Shown here in pieces: positions 1 to 10,825 of a stretch of DNA of 64,000 nt. Where the stretch lies: positions 310,001 through 374,000 of the forward strand of contig JAPDOI010000116.1 of the NCBI GenBank assembly GCA_029168955.1. The letters run 5' to 3'. The translations under genes were made by a program, and so were the position numbers. This stretch comes from Aplectana chamaeleonis. Lineage: Eukaryota > Nematoda > Chromadorea > Rhabditida > Cosmocercidae. Under the pieces are notes generated by a model. That model worked only from the letters and a program-made list of their open reading frames with translations, was not told the DNA's origin and searched no databases. Each line of letters opens with the position of its first letter. The stretch's first letter is position 1.

Positions 1-3000
1 CGTGAAGATCTTCAACTTCTTGGCGATCGGAGGAATGGGAATCACGTTCTTCATACTAGCATTCATTCCAACGTAGGTGCTTTACTACTATTATCCTCTC
101 TTCAAGACCTAGTGCATACTTCGCGCGACGCGACATTGTGTTTGTCATAGAAATCGACCGAAAGCCGATATTGCTGATATGCACTGTCGCTGTCGCGCGT
201 CGCGGTAAGTATGCACTAAGCCTAAGGGATTCACGCTAGTAAGACGCAGAACCATCAGAAAACTTGTTCTCTCCCTCAGGATTTTGGATGCGTGGGGAAG
301 GGCCGGCGGTCAGCCATGTGAGGTTATCTTCTTCTTATTTGCAGCCGCAGGAAGGTTTTTGTCAAAGGTTCAAGAAACGGGCGACTGAAACCAGATTCTT
401 CCACAGATCTATTGTTGTCAGAGTGGTAGGCCTTTTTGGGCAATCAAATAGGTGCTAAGTTGTGTAGCCACGGCTACCACAGTCCGGGCACTCTTCAGGT
501 TTACTGCGATCGATCTTATGCAAGTATGACATCAGCATAGGGGAATGACCGCAGCGTAGCGAGGCAAGACTACTTCTAGCCCGCCTACCGAGTTCCATCC
601 CGGTGTTAATGACTGCAGATGGTAAGAGCCCCAATATGGGAGTGACGGTCATTCTACTCAAGTGATCCCTGATAAACCTGGTGTGCTCCTCACGTAAAAG
701 ACGCAGATGATCCAGTTGGGAGTCCGTCCATCTTTGTATATTAACTTTCTCGGGAGCATCCACAAGAGGCCTTCTGATATGTCTCTCTCTCACGGGATTC
801 ATGATCCTTCTTAATGGGTGGTCAGGCTGCTTGAAAATGTTAATAACCAGTTGCTGCGCTTGGAGTTGGCAGTGCTCCTTAACTGGCAGAATTCGGGCTT
901 CAGCATGAAGATGTTCCACTGGGGTGCTTTTAGCACACCCTGTGGCAATCCGAAGAGCAGCATTTTGGACTCGCTGCATCTTTGTCCACGATGAATCCGA
1001 TATCATGTGCTGCCATACCGGTGCAGCGTGCTCCAACGCCGGCTGCAATTTTGCCTTGTAGGTGGTCAAAATTGTCTCCTTGCTACTTCCCCACGACGTT
1101 CCTCCCAGAGCTCGTAGGACGTTGAGCTTTGCTTTGACTGTAGCCTGTTTCTGCTCAGTATTCTTGTGGAACCTCAACGAAGGATCCAATACTAGGCCGA
1201 GCAGCTTAGGAAAACGTGCGGCAGGCAGACGAGCGTCTTCCCAGTTCAGAACGGGGTGAGCACAGTGTTCTTTAGGGTCAGTGGAGAAAACAGACACAGA
1301 TGATTTAGCGGCAGAGACAGTGAGCATCATATCATCGAGAAAGCTCTTCAGAACGATGAGGAAGCTATTGATCTTGCGTGCAGCTATATTAATGTCTCGG
1401 TCTCGGCACAAAATGTTGATGTCATCCGCATACGCAATGGCTTCGATGTCACTTGGGGGGGGGGGGGCGGGCAAATCCTCAAGGTAAAGACCGAACAGAG
1501 CAGGCGATATGAATCCTCCTTGAGGGACACCGGGGCAGCGATCGGGATGCTATTATAGACCTGTGCCTGAAACAGCACTTTTGCTCGGTATCCTTTGATG
1601 AGTGCGGTTATCCAGTTGAAGCCATCCAAAGCATAGCTCACAATCTCCATCAGCGCCGTGGTTGTAGAGCGTAATTTGCGGAATCCATGCTGGTGCTGCT
1701 GTTTATTATTATGCTCGGCCAGCTCCTTGACCACCAGTTTCTCAGCGGTCAGCCAGGATTGGCATAATCTCACTCGGCAGTTTCTTCAAGACCGCTGGAC
1801 TAATGCCTTCCGGCCCAACAGCCTTAGTGTTGCGCATCTCTTCAACCACCTTTTCAATCTGCGCTAGCGTCACAGCTTCTGCTTCATCCATTCGTGATAA
1901 CCTACAGAGCTCTCTTACAGTCACTCGATTCTGTTTCCCTCTCTTAGCCTGAGTTATGAAAAAATTCTTTCCGATAGCAGTTGCAGCGTCCTTTACCAAT
2001 TTGAAAACTCCATTCTCGAACTCGATCGTGGAATAGTTGGTAGAGGTGCTCTTGCCCGAGATCTTCTTTAAAACTTTCCAAGTTGACGCTCCATCACTCT
2101 TAAAATTCATATTCTCGGTGAATTTCTCCCAATACTCCAGATTATCGATCAACACTGTCCCACCTGCTGACCCCCACATGCCAGGGAACAGGAACTCTCT
2201 ACACACAGAGAAGGAGTTGTCTTGCCTTTTGCGGCACTAATTCCACTCGGGTCCACTTCCCTCGCGTTGGGTGGCGTGACGTTTCAAACTGCAAAAACGG
2301 GATAAATCCTCCCTCGGTGTGTAGACAGCCCCTGTCCCCATGCTAGTCGCCTCAACTGCCTGCCCGTTGCCGGGTGCAAATGAGACTTTCTGGGAACCCG
2401 ATGAAACACTTTTCTTTTCAAGAACTGGAAAAACATAGGTGGTAGCCCACTTTGTATTTTTTCGTTTTGCACATTTCGATGTCTGTCACCCCAATACCTC
2501 GATCAAGGCAAAAAAATCACGAAGAGCTTGGAACAAAAATGTGAAATCTTGAATCAGATGCATATCTATAATTTTCAGGACCATGCCCACATTTGGATTG
2601 GTGATGCTGATTTTCTGCTGTTCCATTGTCGGATTCAACTGCGGTGCATTCTTCAGGAGTTCTGCCATTGTTGCAGCGTGAGTATTACGTGTAGGCGTTC
2701 ATTTCTTAGTCTCTGCGGAACTAATGGGAACTTAACCTTTAACTATCGATAAGCACTCAATTAAACTCCTAGTGAGCACCACGATATAATAGTAAAGAAA
2801 ACTGCAGTGATACTGCATAGCCCTTCAAGGGCAAAGTGATGCCTCAGGCCCTAGTGATAGTCGACCGAACTGAGCCGTCCTCTTCCGCCTCTAGTGATCC
2901 TGAGCCATCCTGCGCCGCCCCTAGTGTGTCGGCTGCATGCGAATCGATTACGCAGTCGTACTTGAGCGCACTGCGACCGGCTCAGTCCGGCCACGGCGGG

Positions 3001-6000
3001 GGGATTTCTCTCCTCACTAAGCAATGCCTTGCACAGGTATTGACTCTGAAACTCGCTCGGGAGTCGCCACTGAGAAAAGTTAGGGTTGCCTAGTTACATA
3101 GAGGCATCTCCCGCCGGATCGGCCTTTGTCTTGCCTCATTTTGGTGAAATTTCCCCCTTGGCTGGTGAGAAAGTGGGGCGATTTTCGAGGCTACGCGAAT
3201 GTGGTGCCGTCTCGCCTTACTTTCGCCCCATTTTCGCCTCAGTTCTTCCCATAATAGAGGTCTCGTAGTGAAATTGGCGGTTTCCACTGTAGGCTCGTCT
3301 TTTTCGCCTTTTCGTCGTAACTTCGTTGCTAGCGGACTGAAGCGGGAAAAGGTTAACCACTCGACTCAAGATGTCGAGACGGACACAATGATCTATTTTT
3401 CAATATTCGAGATTTTAATTTGTCATCCTTCATTTGCTGGAGTACCTAAGGCGAGCCATAAACGAGCGAGTCTCCGTTAATTGCGCTGAGTCATCAACGA
3501 GCAGTGTACTGTATGGCGCTGTTTACGCACCAAAGCCAGGCCTGATATATATCGGAATCTTACAAGAATTCGAATAGAACCATCTCTAACTCAAAACTCA
3601 AAATGGTTTTGCAGAAACTCCATTTAGAGTGCTTCAAAGCAATGGAATACTTGCCCTAGTTTTCTAAGAGAAGTCACGAAATTCGCAACTTTTGTGGCTT
3701 CTAACTGACTTGAGTTTTTGGAAAATCTGAATCCGCTCCGAATTCTGAAGAATCTGAATTTACTCCAAACTCATTTCTGATATCGAAATCCCGAGCGTTT
3801 TTCAAATTTCGGACATTTCTGATTTAATCCATTTTTTGAAAATTTCTAATTTATTAAAAAACCTCAACTTCGAACGAAATGGCGAACCTCTTCCCTAAAC
3901 AAGAAAATGTGGAAATTGTTTATTGAGGAGACACCTAGGCTGAACAAAACGAAACAAAAACAAAGCAAAAGCGATCAAGAAATAACAAAATTAGAAAAAA
4001 AACAAAGCGAAACAAACAAGAAGCAAGAAAAGCATCAACAATAACACAAAAACAAAACAAAAACAACACAAAACAACCATCCTTACCTGCTAGTCAATTC
4101 TGGGATGGCCATTGACGAAATCGCTGGAAGATCAATCTCTGTCCATTTTTGCCGTGTTGACAGTTCGAAAACCCCAAAAAGCGGGCTTTCTTCGAGTGTG
4201 CCGTTGGAAAAAAATGACTCGAACTGAGGCAAAAATTTCCTTACTGTTTCTCCAGTAGACCCCTAATTTTTACTGACATCCCTGCTCGCTTCGTGCGACT
4301 CGAATATGGTGAAATTTTAGAGCGGCCAGAAAAGTGGCCGTAAGGAACCTCGCCCTCCGAGGCAACTCCCAAGCGAGTTTCAGAGGAACGGGACGGCCAC
4401 AGCTGGATCACGAAAAACCAGGTGACATCAGCCACATCGGTGGATTTCTCGACTTTAGTGAGCAATGCTTTACACGCGTATCGACCACGACGGCTACAGA
4501 CTGAGCAGGTGTGCTCAGTCCGGCCACAACGATTGGATTGTTTTAAACATCTGATTGACATGATGTACCAGGTTGTCCAATAATTCTTGTCCGAAAATTT
4601 CACATTTTTTAATTTTTTCAACTTTATTGAAAAAACAAGTCTAATCAACAATATAATCACCACAGTTATCCACAACAGTGGCCCATCGATTGGGCAGGTC
4701 GCCGATGCCCTTTGCCCAGAACTCCGGGGGTTGCGACTCGAAGAAGTCCGCGATGTCGGATTTGAGGTTGTCGTAGTTGGTGAATTTCCTTCCGGCCAAA
4801 TGGTGCTTCAGCGGGCGGAACAAGTGGTAGTCGGAGGGGGCGAGGTCCGGCAAATACAGCGGATGGGCAACCGTCTCCCAGCCGAGCGTCGCCAACATTT
4901 GCTGGGTCTCCTTCGCCACGTGGGGGCGCGCGTTGTCGTGCAGCATGTGGGCAGAGGCCCGTCGGGGACGCTTTTCTCGGATGGCGGCGGCAAGTTTTTC
5001 GAGCTGATCGGTGTAGATGGAGGCGGTGACCGTCCTGCTTTGCGGGAGCGGCTCGAAGTACAGCATGCCCTTGGTGTCCCATCAGCAGCAGAGCATGATC
5101 TTCAGCGGGTGCAGGTCGGCTTTCGGCGTCGTCGGCGGCTCTTCTCCGCGCGGGATCCAGACGGCACGGCGGGCGAAGTTGTCGTAGAGGACCCAGCTCT
5201 CATCCACAGTGACCAGGTCCTCGAGAAACTCCTTGCGATGCGTACGAAGGAGGAAGGACTGGCAGACGGCCACGCGGCTCTGCTTGTTGGCGTCCGTCAG
5301 ACGGTGGGGGATCCAACGGGCCAGAACTTTGTGGTAGCCGACCAAGTTGAGTCGATTGTGGATGGTGGACTTGCTGCAGCCGAGCGTCGTCGCCAGTTCA
5401 CGGGTGGTGGCTTCAGGTTTCTCCTTGATACAGCGACGGACTTCGTTATCACCCACCGTAGAAGGCCTCCCGCTATGATCCCTGTCCTCGAGGCTCGTGT
5501 CGCCGCTCTCGAAACGATTGAACCAGCGGCTGACTTTGCGTTGGGACACTGCATCCTCCTTGCACGCTCTGCAGATGTTGGCGACCGCGGTGCCCTTGTC
5601 GTTGCCCAGCAGCCACTTGTAGTACACGAACGTACGAATTCGACCATGGTCCATTTTAGCTTGTACTGGTAGCTAGACGCGGCGACTGCGCCTTATATAC
5701 CCCTAGCGTAGAACTTTAGAGAACCTTCTAGAAGGTTCTCACACTTGCCTGATATTATAACACGTCTAAGGAAAATTATAGAATTTTGAAAATTTTTCGG
5801 ACAGGAATTATTGGACGGCCTGGTAGATGCTTATCGAACGAACTGGCGACAGCCGACCGGCCGACTTTGACGGCGGCTTGAAGCAGAGCGCTCGTTGTGG
5901 GACTGACTACTCCTAAAGCTTTCTCCATAAGCTAGAGCACGTGTTTCGGGGAGAGAGTTGTGTCACGAAACTATCAACCGCTCATTGCTAATGTTACAAG

Positions 6001-6746
6001 AGTGCACTATTTCATTCTTACAAATCAGCGAGAAGTTAAAATTTTGGAGGAATCAATTTTCAGGCAGCATAATCACTTTGTAATGGGAGTGAACTCGTTC
6101 ATCAACTGCCTCGCCTCCCTACTAGCTCCCGTTGTGGTGAACATTTTCGTACGCGATGATACCTGGAACGAGTGGTGGTTGGTGTTTGCTACATCTATCC
6201 CCATTCGTGTGTTCTTCTGCTATTCTTCATGCATATTCAGGTATGTGTGGATTGTGCACGGAATCGTCATGACCGTTTGCAACATCTACTTCATGTTTTT
6301 TGGTAAAGGCGAACCTGCGGAGTGGACGAAGAGCGGCTACGGCGCCAGAGTGGCGCCTTCCGCGCCGGCGCTAGAGCCACCTCCAAGATCACATCCCAGA
6401 GAAGGCCGATTCTCCATGCGTCTGAATGACAAGGTATAATTTCGCGCTGTTACTCAAACATATGTTTATACTCCCTGATTTGTTGCAGGTGTCCGTATCT
6501 GTACAAACAAGCGGACTGGCGCGATGCGATACTTGCCGCGGCGGAGCGCCATCACCAGCAATTAGCCATGAAAAGGCGGACACATCGCCGATTCTCCCGA
6601 CACGACGATGTACTCCTGCGACGAAATGTGCAATGGGCTCCATCGACTCCTTAGAGGACTATCTTAGCGCCGAAGCCGACCGAGTTCAACGACCGCCTAG
6701 ATCGAACGACGTGAAAATTATTGTGCCGGGTAGTCATCAGAACTAG
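1..6746 (+). CDS. SLC17-family (vesicular/anion) transporter, 3' part of gene, partial
   Basis: I see the C-terminal end of a major-facilitator transporter of the SLC17 type (sialin, vesicular glutamate and phosphate carriers), multi-pass membrane proteins that move organic anions. Exon 1-72 reads KIFNFLAIGGMGITFFILAF, a transmembrane segment after the typical R/K-K-I/L-F/M-N motif, ending at a gtaggt donor in phase 2. Exon 6064-6433 (after ttttcag) reads HFVMGVNSFINCLASLLAPV, then a TW-EWW-VF segment and a last helix ending FMFFGKGEPAEW, matching the family's FGSGE-Q-W end. Exon 6489-6746 (after ttgcag, phase 0) gives a hydrophilic tail containing SIDSLEDYLSAEADR, with stop TAG at 6744-6746. 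The intron between 72 and 6064 contains a non-LTR remnant and a mariner. The family normally has about 30-40 residues between these two exons that I could not find. Family call by motif recall; subfamily unknown. The 5' part lies outside the window. Confidence 0.7.
107..226. repeat. Short inverted-repeat MITE (family CTAGTGCATACT)
   Basis: About 120 bp bounded by CCTAGTGCATACTTC at the left and its inverted form AGTATGCACTAAGCCT at the right, with an internal GCGACGCGACA and its partner. A second copy with the same ends lies at 41126-41256. It is non-coding and sits in the first visible SLC17 intron, only about 35 bp after the donor site. Confidence 0.75.
455..2206 (-). mobile_element. Non-LTR retrotransposon remnant, reverse transcriptase domain (broken)
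   Basis: Minus-strand pieces of one reverse transcriptase lie in order. 2206-1742 carries an ORF with VEEMRNTKAVGPEGISPAVL, equivalent to the K-PGPDGI fingers motif of jockey/CR1-like elements. 1773-1384 gives HQHGFRKLRSTTTAL. 1474-455 gives the catalytic AYADDINIL box, then a thumb region (VLNWEDARLPAARFPKLLGL, LRIATGC) and a C-terminus ending C-x2-CGSRG. Part of the palm between GFRKLRSTTTAL and YADD is missing, and the frame is broken at a G/C homopolymer near 1459-1468, so the element is dead. It lies antisense inside the SLC17 intron. Related C-terminal fragments (WTKLQRVQNAALRIAT) lie at 43190-44290 and 59580-60300, so this is a multicopy family here. Confidence 0.8.
2207..2668 (-). mobile_element. 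Possible 5' continuation of the non-LTR remnant
   Basis: Upstream (minus sense) of the reverse transcriptase is a decayed stretch, with a short ORF at 2668-2486 beginning MAELLKNAPQLNPTMEQQ and, at 2472-2284, a frame reading HLHPATGRQLRRLAWGQ. No endonuclease motif is recognisable. Orientation and adjacency suggest the 5' part of the same element, but no domain supports this. Confidence 0.3.
2669..4567. other. Intronic DNA, no gene seen; MITE debris and A-rich tract
   Basis: No coding exon is supported. 2840-3095 and 4395-4545 share a motif family (CTCAGTCCGGCCAC with a nearby GAGCAATGC block) that recurs at 54390-54620, so they are fragments of one MITE family. 3690-3860 is a degenerate AATCTGAATT/CTCC repeat and 3945-4078 is an (AAACAAA)-like A-rich tract. 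This is also where a missing SLC17 exon could hide, but I did not find one. Confidence 0.6.
4568..5823 (-). mobile_element. Mariner transposon copy 1 (1256 bp, TIRs, TA target duplication)
   Basis: Terminal inverted repeats begin CCAGGTTGTCCAATAATTCT at the left and, inverted, CCAGGCCGTCCAATAATTCC at the right. Each end is flanked by TA (4566-4567 and 5824-5825). The whole element carries one minus-strand transposase gene. The copy is nearly full length. It sits in the SLC17 intron, antisense to that gene. Confidence 0.95.
4641..5654 (-). pseudogene. Mariner transposase, one in-frame TGA (copy 1)
   Basis: The reading frame starts at 5654 (MDHGRIRTFVYYKWLLG), runs through two helix-turn-helix segments (AVSQRKVSRWFNRFESGD; TTRELATTLGCSKSTIHNRL) and ends at 4641 with GDYIVD. 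Length is 338 codons, close to the usual 340-345. The DD34D catalytic triad is intact: D in LVTVDESWVLYDN, D in HDNARPHV, and D in APSDYHLF, 34 residues after the second. The only lesion seen is TGA at 5082-5084, in LCC*WD, where mariner transposases normally have W. Copy 2 carries the same TGA, so it predates both insertions. Inactive unless the stop is read through. Confidence 0.92.
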
Positions 6747-7115
6747 GGAAACAGTATGGATTAGTTACGGGAATGGGCGGGGCGACTGCAATACCTAAAT
6801 ACGAATAATTGACGTTTTTTCTTCTCTTAACAGGGAAGATTTCTTGGGTTAGATCTTAAGTATTCTCGAGTGCTTCACTCTTTCTGATCCACTTTAAGAC
6901 TCATTATTGAGACTTTGCAATTGTAAAAAAAAATATTTTTCTATGTGATTCCTATCGGATAGTGGCAGAGAAAGGAAAGGACGTTAGAACCTTGGGCAGA
7001 GTCAGAGTCAGGCATAAGATAATAAGTGACAGCCAAGCCGTTCATAATCTTCGCTACCGATAAAACACCCTCGCTAAATTTTCTGAGAAATGTGGAGGAA
7101 ATACCAAATTTTGTG
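6747..7115. other. Downstream of the SLC17 gene, nothing recognised
   Basis: Non-coding AT-rich DNA after the transporter stop codon. I see no canonical AATAAA close to the stop; an AATAAT lies at about 6805. No repeat pair recognised. Confidence 0.4.
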
Positions 7116-7582
7116 ACTATGTTAAAAGGACATGGTGTGGTTGCAGTCACACACTAAAAGTACTTTGGAAGACGCCAGATTTCATTATCGATCGACAGCA
7201 CAGTTGATTTTCGGGTTGAGCTACGGTTTTTGTTCTTGTTTGCTTCGGCATTATTTTTGTTTCTGACTCTTATAATATTACGAACAGGGGCTTTCCTTAG
7301 TATGCGAGAGAAATTTGCCGTTTTTTTCTTCAGAACAGAATTTTGAAAAGAAACATTCGGAAGCCCGAACAAACGGCTAATTTCCCTCAAGCACTAAGAA
7401 TAGTCCCTATCCGCTATATCTAAACAGTTATAGACAAAATTAATGCCGAAACGAACAGGAAAAACCTTGGCTTACACAGAAAATCAGCTGTACTGTCGAC
7501 CGGTAATGAAATTAGGCGTCTTCCACCTTAGTTTTAGTGTGTGACCGCAACCGCACAATGTCCTTTTAACATTGCGGTGAAC
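7116..7582. repeat. MITE with long inverted termini (ACATTGCGGT / GTTAAAAGGACAT family)
   Basis: The left arm ATGTTAAAAGGACATGGTGT continues into a block ending CGACAGCACAGTTGATTTT. The right arm is its inverted copy, ending AATGTCCTTTTAACATTGCG. The arms are about 100 bp and the middle (about 7210-7475) is unrelated filler. A compact copy of the same family at 55080-55322 interrupts a CR1-like retrotransposon. Confidence 0.7.
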
Positions 7583-8488
7583 TGTACACGCTGCGAAAAC
7601 AATGAAATTCCCGTAGCTCTTCCGCGTGCGGTTGCGCAGCGGAGGTTAGAGAGGAAGAGAAAGCGGAAGGCAAACGGAGGGAACAACGCACGCAAGCGAA
7701 ATGAGTGATGGAAATATCGATTTTTCCAGAAGGTTGAACGCCGCAGGCGGTTCGCAATTTTCGAAAGTCCCTACTCGTCAGCCCGGCCATTTCAAAAGAA
7801 AAGTACTTTTCTAGAGTTATTTTTGATCGTAGAATCCGAATATACCCCTATAAGCTGCCTAGATCCACTCTGAAAAAAGTTATTACCGTTTTTCCCTAAT
7901 TTTGGCACCCAATGCACCTTCCAAAAAGCGCAGTTATTTTTCGAAAATCTGTAAACTTTTACTATTCTCCCAGAATCCCGTAGGTTGCTTCGCGTGCGGT
8001 TGCGGAGCGGAGGTTAAAGGCAGCATACACGCTCGCAAAAGTTGTTGAAATAACTACATTAGTGGGGTCGTACGGGCCCTAGAAGAGCCCTCACGAAGTT
8101 GAAAGAGATGAAAACGAGTTAAAATGACCGTATTTGAGCCGTTTTGAGTCAAAGAATCATCCTTTCTCCGCCCATCGATACGGGCTCCGCCCCTCAATAC
8201 AAATGTTCAATGCTCGATTACGGTGATATTGGCTCATTTTGACGCTTCTAACGTCGTAAGCGTTCCAGAAAGGGCCGTACGAGTACATTAGCGTCGTTAT
8301 CCCAACGAATTTGTCGCTAGCTCCGCTATTTTTTCCCAATGCGGTACAACTCGTCCACTTCTTCGCCAATACAGAACGAACCGTTATATCTTCATTTCAG
8401 TTGATTTTTTTTTTTTGGTTTTTTCGTTATCTCTGAATATTAACAGCTTCAGAACTTCGAATTATTCCATAAAATTGATATCATTTTC
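7583..8488. other. Intergenic, repeat fragments only
   Basis: Contains two near-copies of the block GTGCGGTTGCG-AGCGGAGGTTA (7627-7650 and about 7996-8016), also related to the tail of the SINE at 19905-20165. The rest, including a GGCTCCGCCC-containing stretch near 8185, is not recognised and has no convincing exon. Confidence 0.4.
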
Positions 8489-8489
8489 G

Positions 8490-8770
8490 AGCGTGTATGC
8501 TGCCTTCAAAGGCAGTGTTCACGATGAGAATCGTTTTTCTGCTTTTCCGCTTATCTGGAAGACGGTCCCATGCTGATTCCAATGATGTTTTTGGAATCGC
8601 ACAAGACCTTCTAGGAGCGGAGTTATGGTCTCTCGAAAATCGAGCTAGGGAAGCATGGTGGACGAGTTTTCCGAGGCTTAAGCTCCCAGAATGGACGAAG
8701 TTTGGGTGAGGGGTCACTCTACGATTTTAGCATAGAGTAATAGCGTTTCGGGCTCTTAAGATTGTTAGTT
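8490..8770 (+). repeat. Dispersed repeat with AGGCAGTGTTCACGAT end (partial)
   Basis: From CAAAGGCAGTGTTCACGATG at about 8507 the sequence matches 17609 onward (GACGGTCCCATGCTGATT, GAGCTAGGGAAGCAT, GTGGACGAGTT). It is one end of the TTAA-flanked MITE superfamily described elsewhere. The opposite end is not found here, so this copy is truncated. Confidence 0.65.
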
Positions 8771-9097
8771 GAGCCGTCACTTATAACAATTGGAGGGTTC
8801 CTACTGTGTTTACGAAAAACGCTTCAGTTTTGGCTAAAAACTCTCAAATGGGTTTTTTTGGGTTGCTGATCACTAATTTGTCGGCTTTTCAAAGTTTTGG
8901 ACTCTTTTCATCACAGCTTCCCATGGGGGGGGGAAGCTCTCGGATCAAAACGCGAATTTCGACTATTGCCTAAGTGCTACTTTAGATGCGGCTCAAAATC
9001 TTTCTCTGGAGATCATTTGTAGTCCTCAACACGAATCTAATGTCCGTTTAGCGATTTTCTATAGATTACGGTGGGCACACCGTAGTTTAGTGGGTGG
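8771..9097. other. Intergenic, nothing recognised
   Basis: No ORF, repeat partner or RNA gene recognised; includes a short G-run (CATGGGGGGGGGAAGC) near 8925. Confidence 0.4.
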
Positions 9098-9373
9098 TGT
9101 GCTTCTCTGGGCCAATTCCGGTCCGTAATTGCGTCTCGACACGCTTTGCGTCCGCGCGCATTCGAGTCGGAAGAGTTTCCAGCGCCGCAGCTGCCGATCT
9201 GTTGACTCTAGGTAGGTTTTGGAAACTGGAAACTAAACAAAATTGGAGAAAACTGTATAAAACAGTCACATCGAGTCGGCTTCGGAGCTGAAAACTCGAC
9301 TGACTCGAGCGCGTGCGGCCGCAAAGCGTGCTGAGACGCAATTGCGGACTGGAATTTGACCCAGAGAAGCACA
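9098..9373. repeat. Hairpin MITE, about 276 bp
   Basis: Left end TGTGCTTCTCTGGGCCAATT is mirrored by right end CCCAGAGAAGCACA. Further in, TAATTGCGTCTCGACACGCT pairs with GCGTGCTGAGACGCAATTGC. The interior contains a TATAAAA run and CGAGTCGG/CTCGACTGACTCGA blocks. Non-coding. Confidence 0.7.
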
Positions 9374-9629
9374 GTATAGGTCTCAGATTCGATTAAAAAT
9401 TTCTATGCAGGTGCTATTTGGTGTCCTGAATACGAATTCGAGAGTCAATTGTCGAAAATTTCTTTGGGCTCAAACAAGGCTGAAAGGTCAGAGATCGGAA
9501 CATTAAAAGCTTAACTCAAAGTCAGTCAATAAAGATCAACGCAAATCAATAAAGATTTACTGCTAAAAAAAGTCAAAAAGTAATCATAGCTCATGTTGAT
9601 TAATTGCACAGGATGAAAGGTTCCCAGGA
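9374..9629. other. Intergenic, nothing recognised
   Basis: Contains two short near-repeats (AGTCAATAAAGATCAAC / CAAATCAATAAAGATTTAC near 9523-9560). No gene seen. Confidence 0.35.
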
Positions 9630-9780
9630 ACTGCTTAGCTAGCCAAGTGCTACACGCGCGACGCTCCAGGAATGACGTGAACGAAGCGGCTTTCCGTCAC
9701 GCGCGTAGTGCGTTCCAGTCTAACTGGTCCCAGCCGCGTCCCACTCTGTGTATTCGATCAACGTAAAAGCTGCATGTTCG
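9630..9780 (+). repeat. tRNA-derived SINE fragment
   Basis: TTAGCTAGCCAAGTGCTACA resembles a Pol III A box region and GTGTATTCGATCAACG a B box. The block CCGTCACGCGCGTAGTGCGT followed by CCAGTCTAACTG recurs in diverged form at 32290-32430 and 19905-20000 (CCGTCGCGCGCG, CCAGTCGAACTG), defining one SINE family. Confidence 0.6.
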
Positions 9781-10825
9781 AACCACCTCTTCTTTATTTG
9801 CCCAAGTGCCATATCACACCCAAAATAAGTGTATGGACGCTACTATATGTAATTTTATTTTCGTAATTGACAGTTTTTAGTTGGTTTTTAATTGAAGTTT
9901 AGTTAGTTTGTTTAGCAAATGTTCAGCAAATCGTCATTTATAATTTTGTAAATACTTAAAAGGGCCACAAACTGGAGTCACTACTGGTAAAAACTAGTCA
10001 TCCTAGGCCGTACCGACTGTGAGTTGGACCGTTTCTGAAGAAAAGTTGAAATTTTTTCCGCCAAGGTTGCAACCAAATTTCAAATAAATTTTTTGTTGAA
10101 CTCACAGTCGGAGCGGATGTGCCTCTAGCGCATCTCAGTAGCTTTTACTTGTATTTTTTCATATTATGATGCAGTTGTGCTAGCCTTTTCGGATTGTTTG
10201 CTATTTAATATTATTTATACTTGTCGTACATACATTCATATGTAATTCTAATTGGTTTTTGTTCCTGTCTTGTTAAAAGTTTTACTTTTATACTATGTTG
10301 AATTTGTTGGCTATAGATTGTAAGTAATTTATTGATTTGACATTTTAGAGACCATAAATAGTGTATAGAAAGTGTTTTACTATTCATCGAAGTTGGTCTC
10401 TCATACATCGTTTCATTATTTTTTTTGCGTAGATCAGACTGATGGTTGGACGTTTCCAAACACGAATGAATCTCTTGAGGCTAATATTTCCTCTGAATGC
10501 GATCGGCCAACATGATTGGCCCTCATTCGCCATTTTCTCAGACCCAAACTGCTGTCAGGCCGTGTCTGGCCCTTACTGAATATCTCTCCTCCCCAAGGAC
10601 CACATTCCAGTCGACACATCTGACCAACCCGGATGGCACTCTTGTTTGGCTATTTCCGCAGGGCATCCGACTTTTCAGATTCTTCTCTCTTACCGAAATG
10701 TTTCAATCCTTCCTTTGGAATGCATTGAGCCTGTTTTACAGTCGACATTGGCGCAATCTCGGTGCGCATATGCTGCAACATTCGAGCACCGATTCTGCGC
10801 CAACGCGCAATAAGGACGCAAAGTA
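9781..10825. other. Intergenic; degenerate hairpin MITE next to mariner copy 2
   Basis: Mostly AT-rich and unrecognised. Two oppositely oriented matches (CTGTGAGTTGGACC near 10018; GAACTCACAGTCGG near 10096) form a weak stem. At about 10740-10825 a decayed copy of the 29161-29261 MITE ends GCGCAATAAGGACGCAAAG, and mariner copy 2 is inserted exactly at its terminal TA. Confidence 0.45.

Noticed and set aside
4587..5672. 361-codon plus-strand open frame as a gene
   Set aside because: It is the antisense shadow of the mariner transposase, which has intact family motifs on the minus strand.
6207..6240. 34-nt intron in the SLC17 exon (cattc|gtgtgt...ttcag|gtatg)
   Set aside because: It would shift frame out of the conserved last transmembrane segment; reading through keeps frame.
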